Origin: Microgenomates group bacterium
GTDB taxonomy: Bacteria; Patescibacteriota; Microgenomatia; UBA1400; PJMF01
DNA length: 31,081 nucleotides
Assembly: GCA_009776965.1 (NCBI GenBank)
Contig: WRMU01000001.1
Span: forward strand, 1-31,081
Direction of reading: 5' to 3'
Below the pieces are notes generated by a model that searched no databases, was not told the DNA's origin, and worked only from the letters and a program-made list of their open reading frames with translations. The position numbers were made by a program, and so were the translations under genes. Positions 30,501 through 31,081 of this stretch are shown in pieces; the stretch's first letter is position 1, and each line of letters begins with the position of its first letter.

Positions 30501-31081
30501 TAACACTCACCAAACACCCGATCGCTATCTTCTTTATTTGTACTCCCTCCCCAAGCCTTTGCTCCTCTAGCTAGGGCTCCATTTCGACAATCGTCTCGGG
30601 ATGCGTAGCCAGCCTTATATACCGTAGGCGCCCAGCCATTATCTCCGTCGCTTCCAATGCAGACATAAAATGCTTCGCATTGTTCCTCTCCTCTATCATC
30701 GTCATCCTCCTCCTCATCGTCGGGAATTGTTGGTTGCGGAGAAGGAGAAGGAGAGGGAGTGGGCGAAGAACCAGTGGGAGGAGAAGATGGAGAAGGAGAG
30801 GGAGTGGGCGAAGAACCAGTGGGAGGAGAAGATGGAGAAGGAGAAGGAGAAGAAACGGGAGAAGGGACACTACTAGCAGCCGCTCGCGAACATACCGTGG
30901 AGTCAGTTGGTCCAGAACCACAATTAGTTCTGCCATTGTAAATCGTATGACCGCTTCCCTCCGCCATCGCCTTATTATTACAAGAATATCCCACCGTCCC
31001 AGACGCCTGCCCGCAAACAGGAGCGGGAGATGGAGAAGGAGATGGAGAAGAAGAAGGACGTTCACACTGATAATAGTAAGC
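27524..31081 (-). CDS. Giant Cys-rich, Pro/Ser-linker surface protein (partial, 5' end outside window)
   Basis: The frame stays open to the window edge; 1185 residues are visible and the true start lies beyond. A GTG at 30994 is internal. From the visible N-end: a Pro/Ser linker (SPSPSPSPAPV), a Cys-containing segment (GYSCNNKAM...NCGSG...VCSR), a 50-residue PSPS/SPPTGSSPT linker with a tandem repeat, an acidic run (DDEEEDDDDRGEE), Cys-rich modules (CEAFYVC, CYETEAEAEAVC, CYRTLEEVLAFCDDRSCDDC), a Gly-rich hinge, beta-type domains, and a C-terminal region with WWQVAGGNVYAYSG, VLVAGDVYL, GIVAKGNITIE, FFMADGSVTVKS and YRPDLAVNAPSWM. No sortase motif or C-terminal membrane helix is seen. I do not recognise a named family; these phrases resemble large Patescibacteria surface proteins I have met, from memory only. 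Probably secreted, disulfide-stabilised and used for attachment. Confidence 0.75.
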   Translation of the reverse strand, partial: AYYYQCERPSSSPSPSPSPAPVCGQASGTVGYSCNNKAMAEGSGHTIYNGRTNCGSGPTDSTVCSRAAASSVPSPVSSPSPSPSSPPTGSSPTPSPSPSSPPTGSSPTPSPSPSPQPTIPDDEEEDDDDRGEEQCEAFYVCIGSDGDNGWAPTVYKAGYASRDDCRNGALARGAKAWGGSTNKEDSDRVFGECYETEAEAEAVCRQWLYYCNPSDDLNPTKQQTWHGRLTRAEVTNNPYVNDEKGIEKCSENLSSWEKKYRSWFTEESSSYRDGSHDKCYRTLEEVLAFCDDRSCDDCLESEQCPELPARCRGGDDLEDPCPEVTDDGLSTGGGGEDGGSGGEGTMGDDTATLRFTIRKTDRDDENCEENITWKVRVDLYDAHIVSPAVPPTYADPSDPDSEVVHPGREAIDEYIDCGREPGPIILPDVVVDVTAEDTAPIVTLEVPRAKNIYSSYGQKDLANVGPLAGRITSGDEQNGFESREGECIADWTRLTDPAGIKGMLGNKYGFGGSNGRWIMNEGNAADAGWRFNRAMCRFECIDTQDDDDLSKECYAENNGGLALTPEFTFIPDLRLVVYGDAEFSATADEDGQCVPRQTAVMTSTREEIPNEPSTETAPDTTFDFQISGADYALIELDKEEAIEHHIVQGEDLISNYSFNRYTMSYGLTNSGDLTSYFACMCPSRASGGADCAYQDVLPLNNADICTSKRIYVGKRDCFASAWWQVAGGNVYAYSGMLSRVPTNALTDACTYSQAQCLNIGEENPYLATMRYEGGAGYQDILASRDSAQNCTARMIRGFGACSGNSNSAGVALVSGIDGVEGGSEDPLRNRIEAVNNRDGNIGAIPAGATYVGLAKRLTSRTSSQGITPTPETSGSVGAAGSRVASDGQTAGYTPAMEDFDRMLWLLSSYVTYDDEPLTKARLEREGIGESRPFFTNDFIEGSCWAIKYQVEVEGVTDWVCYVKGDLYLAANQNPLYIRKQDNEYQKVTVLVAGDVYLSSDKDAGEESYGSNNAVTMVDQGNFLGIVAKGNITIEANLGLAMPNPAQGGDIDMELVNQCWEGQTASVNNAAYGGDVGIPVSLNVGSSEGFFMADGSVTVKSYQDLSDCGEGRVWTDKQYIHQGMMVALQQLNLWRDFNNRQRGCQNDVYGIYNNRVPTETFVYRPDLAVNAPSWMRSATVMTGFEN
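30744..30833 (-). repeat. Tandem 45-bp repeat in the Pro/Ser linker
   Basis: Two perfect 45-base copies (30744-30788 and 30789-30833) followed by a partial third. Each encodes the 15-residue unit PSPSPSSPPTGSSPT in cyclic order. The identity at DNA level implies recent duplication and a length-variable linker. Confidence 0.9.

Noticed and set aside
30721..30870. CRISPR-like array from the regular repeat
   Set aside because: The repeats are directly adjacent without spacers, in frame and encode a protein linker.
27524..30994. Surface protein starting at the GTG at 30994
   Set aside because: The frame is open upstream to base 31081 with the same Pro/Ser and Cys composition, so the gene is truncated by the window.
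30571..31065. Leu-rich frame of 164 codons on the minus strand over the surface-protein linker
   Set aside because: It is the +1 shadow of the PSPS repeat region (CTT/CTC repeats read as Leu); the surface-protein frame continues through with cysteine modules on both sides.

Overview
The window looks like a compact genome of the candidate phyla radiation (Patescibacteria; a Parcubacteria- or Microgenomates-like lineage is my guess). The reasons are small intergenic gaps, overlapping genes, bL28 without zinc cysteines, an O-antigen-ligase/TPR fusion, a small acidic protein of a type common in that group, and a giant Cys- and Pro/Ser-rich surface protein. TGA is used as a stop (for example at atpI/atpB and the wzy-like gene), so the recoded UGA=Gly lineages are unlikely. 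No taxonomic marker gene was searched.

Layout: (1) 1-2390, plus strand: the end of uvrA, then dgkA and an orphan GAF histidine kinase. (2) 2403-4972: a DRE-TIM metallolyase (LeuA-like) and a class I aminotransferase diverging from a 20-bp promoter region. (3) 4964-6415, minus: dprA with a six-codon leader ORF, and a small acidic protein. (4) 6455-11136, plus: O-antigen ligase/TPR protein, def-fmt pair, rpmB and a family 2 glycosyltransferase. (5) 11139-11302, minus: tRNA-Pro(UGG) and tRNA-Leu(UAA), diverging from efp. (6) 11918-12997, minus: a membrane PH-domain protein and a small acidic protein. (7) 13053-20836, minus: a complete F-type ATP synthase operon atpI-B-E-F-H-A-G-D-C, followed by a membrane-anchored unknown and xthA. 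(8) 20897-23191, minus: pnp with a long leader. (9) 23422-25529, plus: UDP-glucuronate decarboxylase-like gene and a GT4 glycosyltransferase. (10) 25518-31081, minus: a UvrD/PcrA-type helicase and the C-terminal part of a giant surface protein. No gene-free stretch exceeds 300 bases.

The genes fall into envelope building (DgkA lipid kinase, polymer ligase, GT2, GT4, UXS, surface protein), N-terminal formyl-Met processing and translation (fmt, def, rpmB, efp, tRNAs), DNA repair and uptake (uvrA, uvrD, dprA, xthA), RNA turnover (pnp) and energy coupling (ATP synthase, whose c subunit carries a two-carboxylate motif that suggests Na+ coupling).

Two properties of the whole window stand out. First, most transcription units start with an extended -10 element (TGnTAnaaT) placed only 6-10 bases before the ATG, which predicts leaderless mRNAs, while genes inside operons carry AAAGG-type ribosome sites or overlap the preceding stop. 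Second, the plus strand is C-rich over G nearly everywhere whatever the gene direction; the UXS gene is the clear exception.
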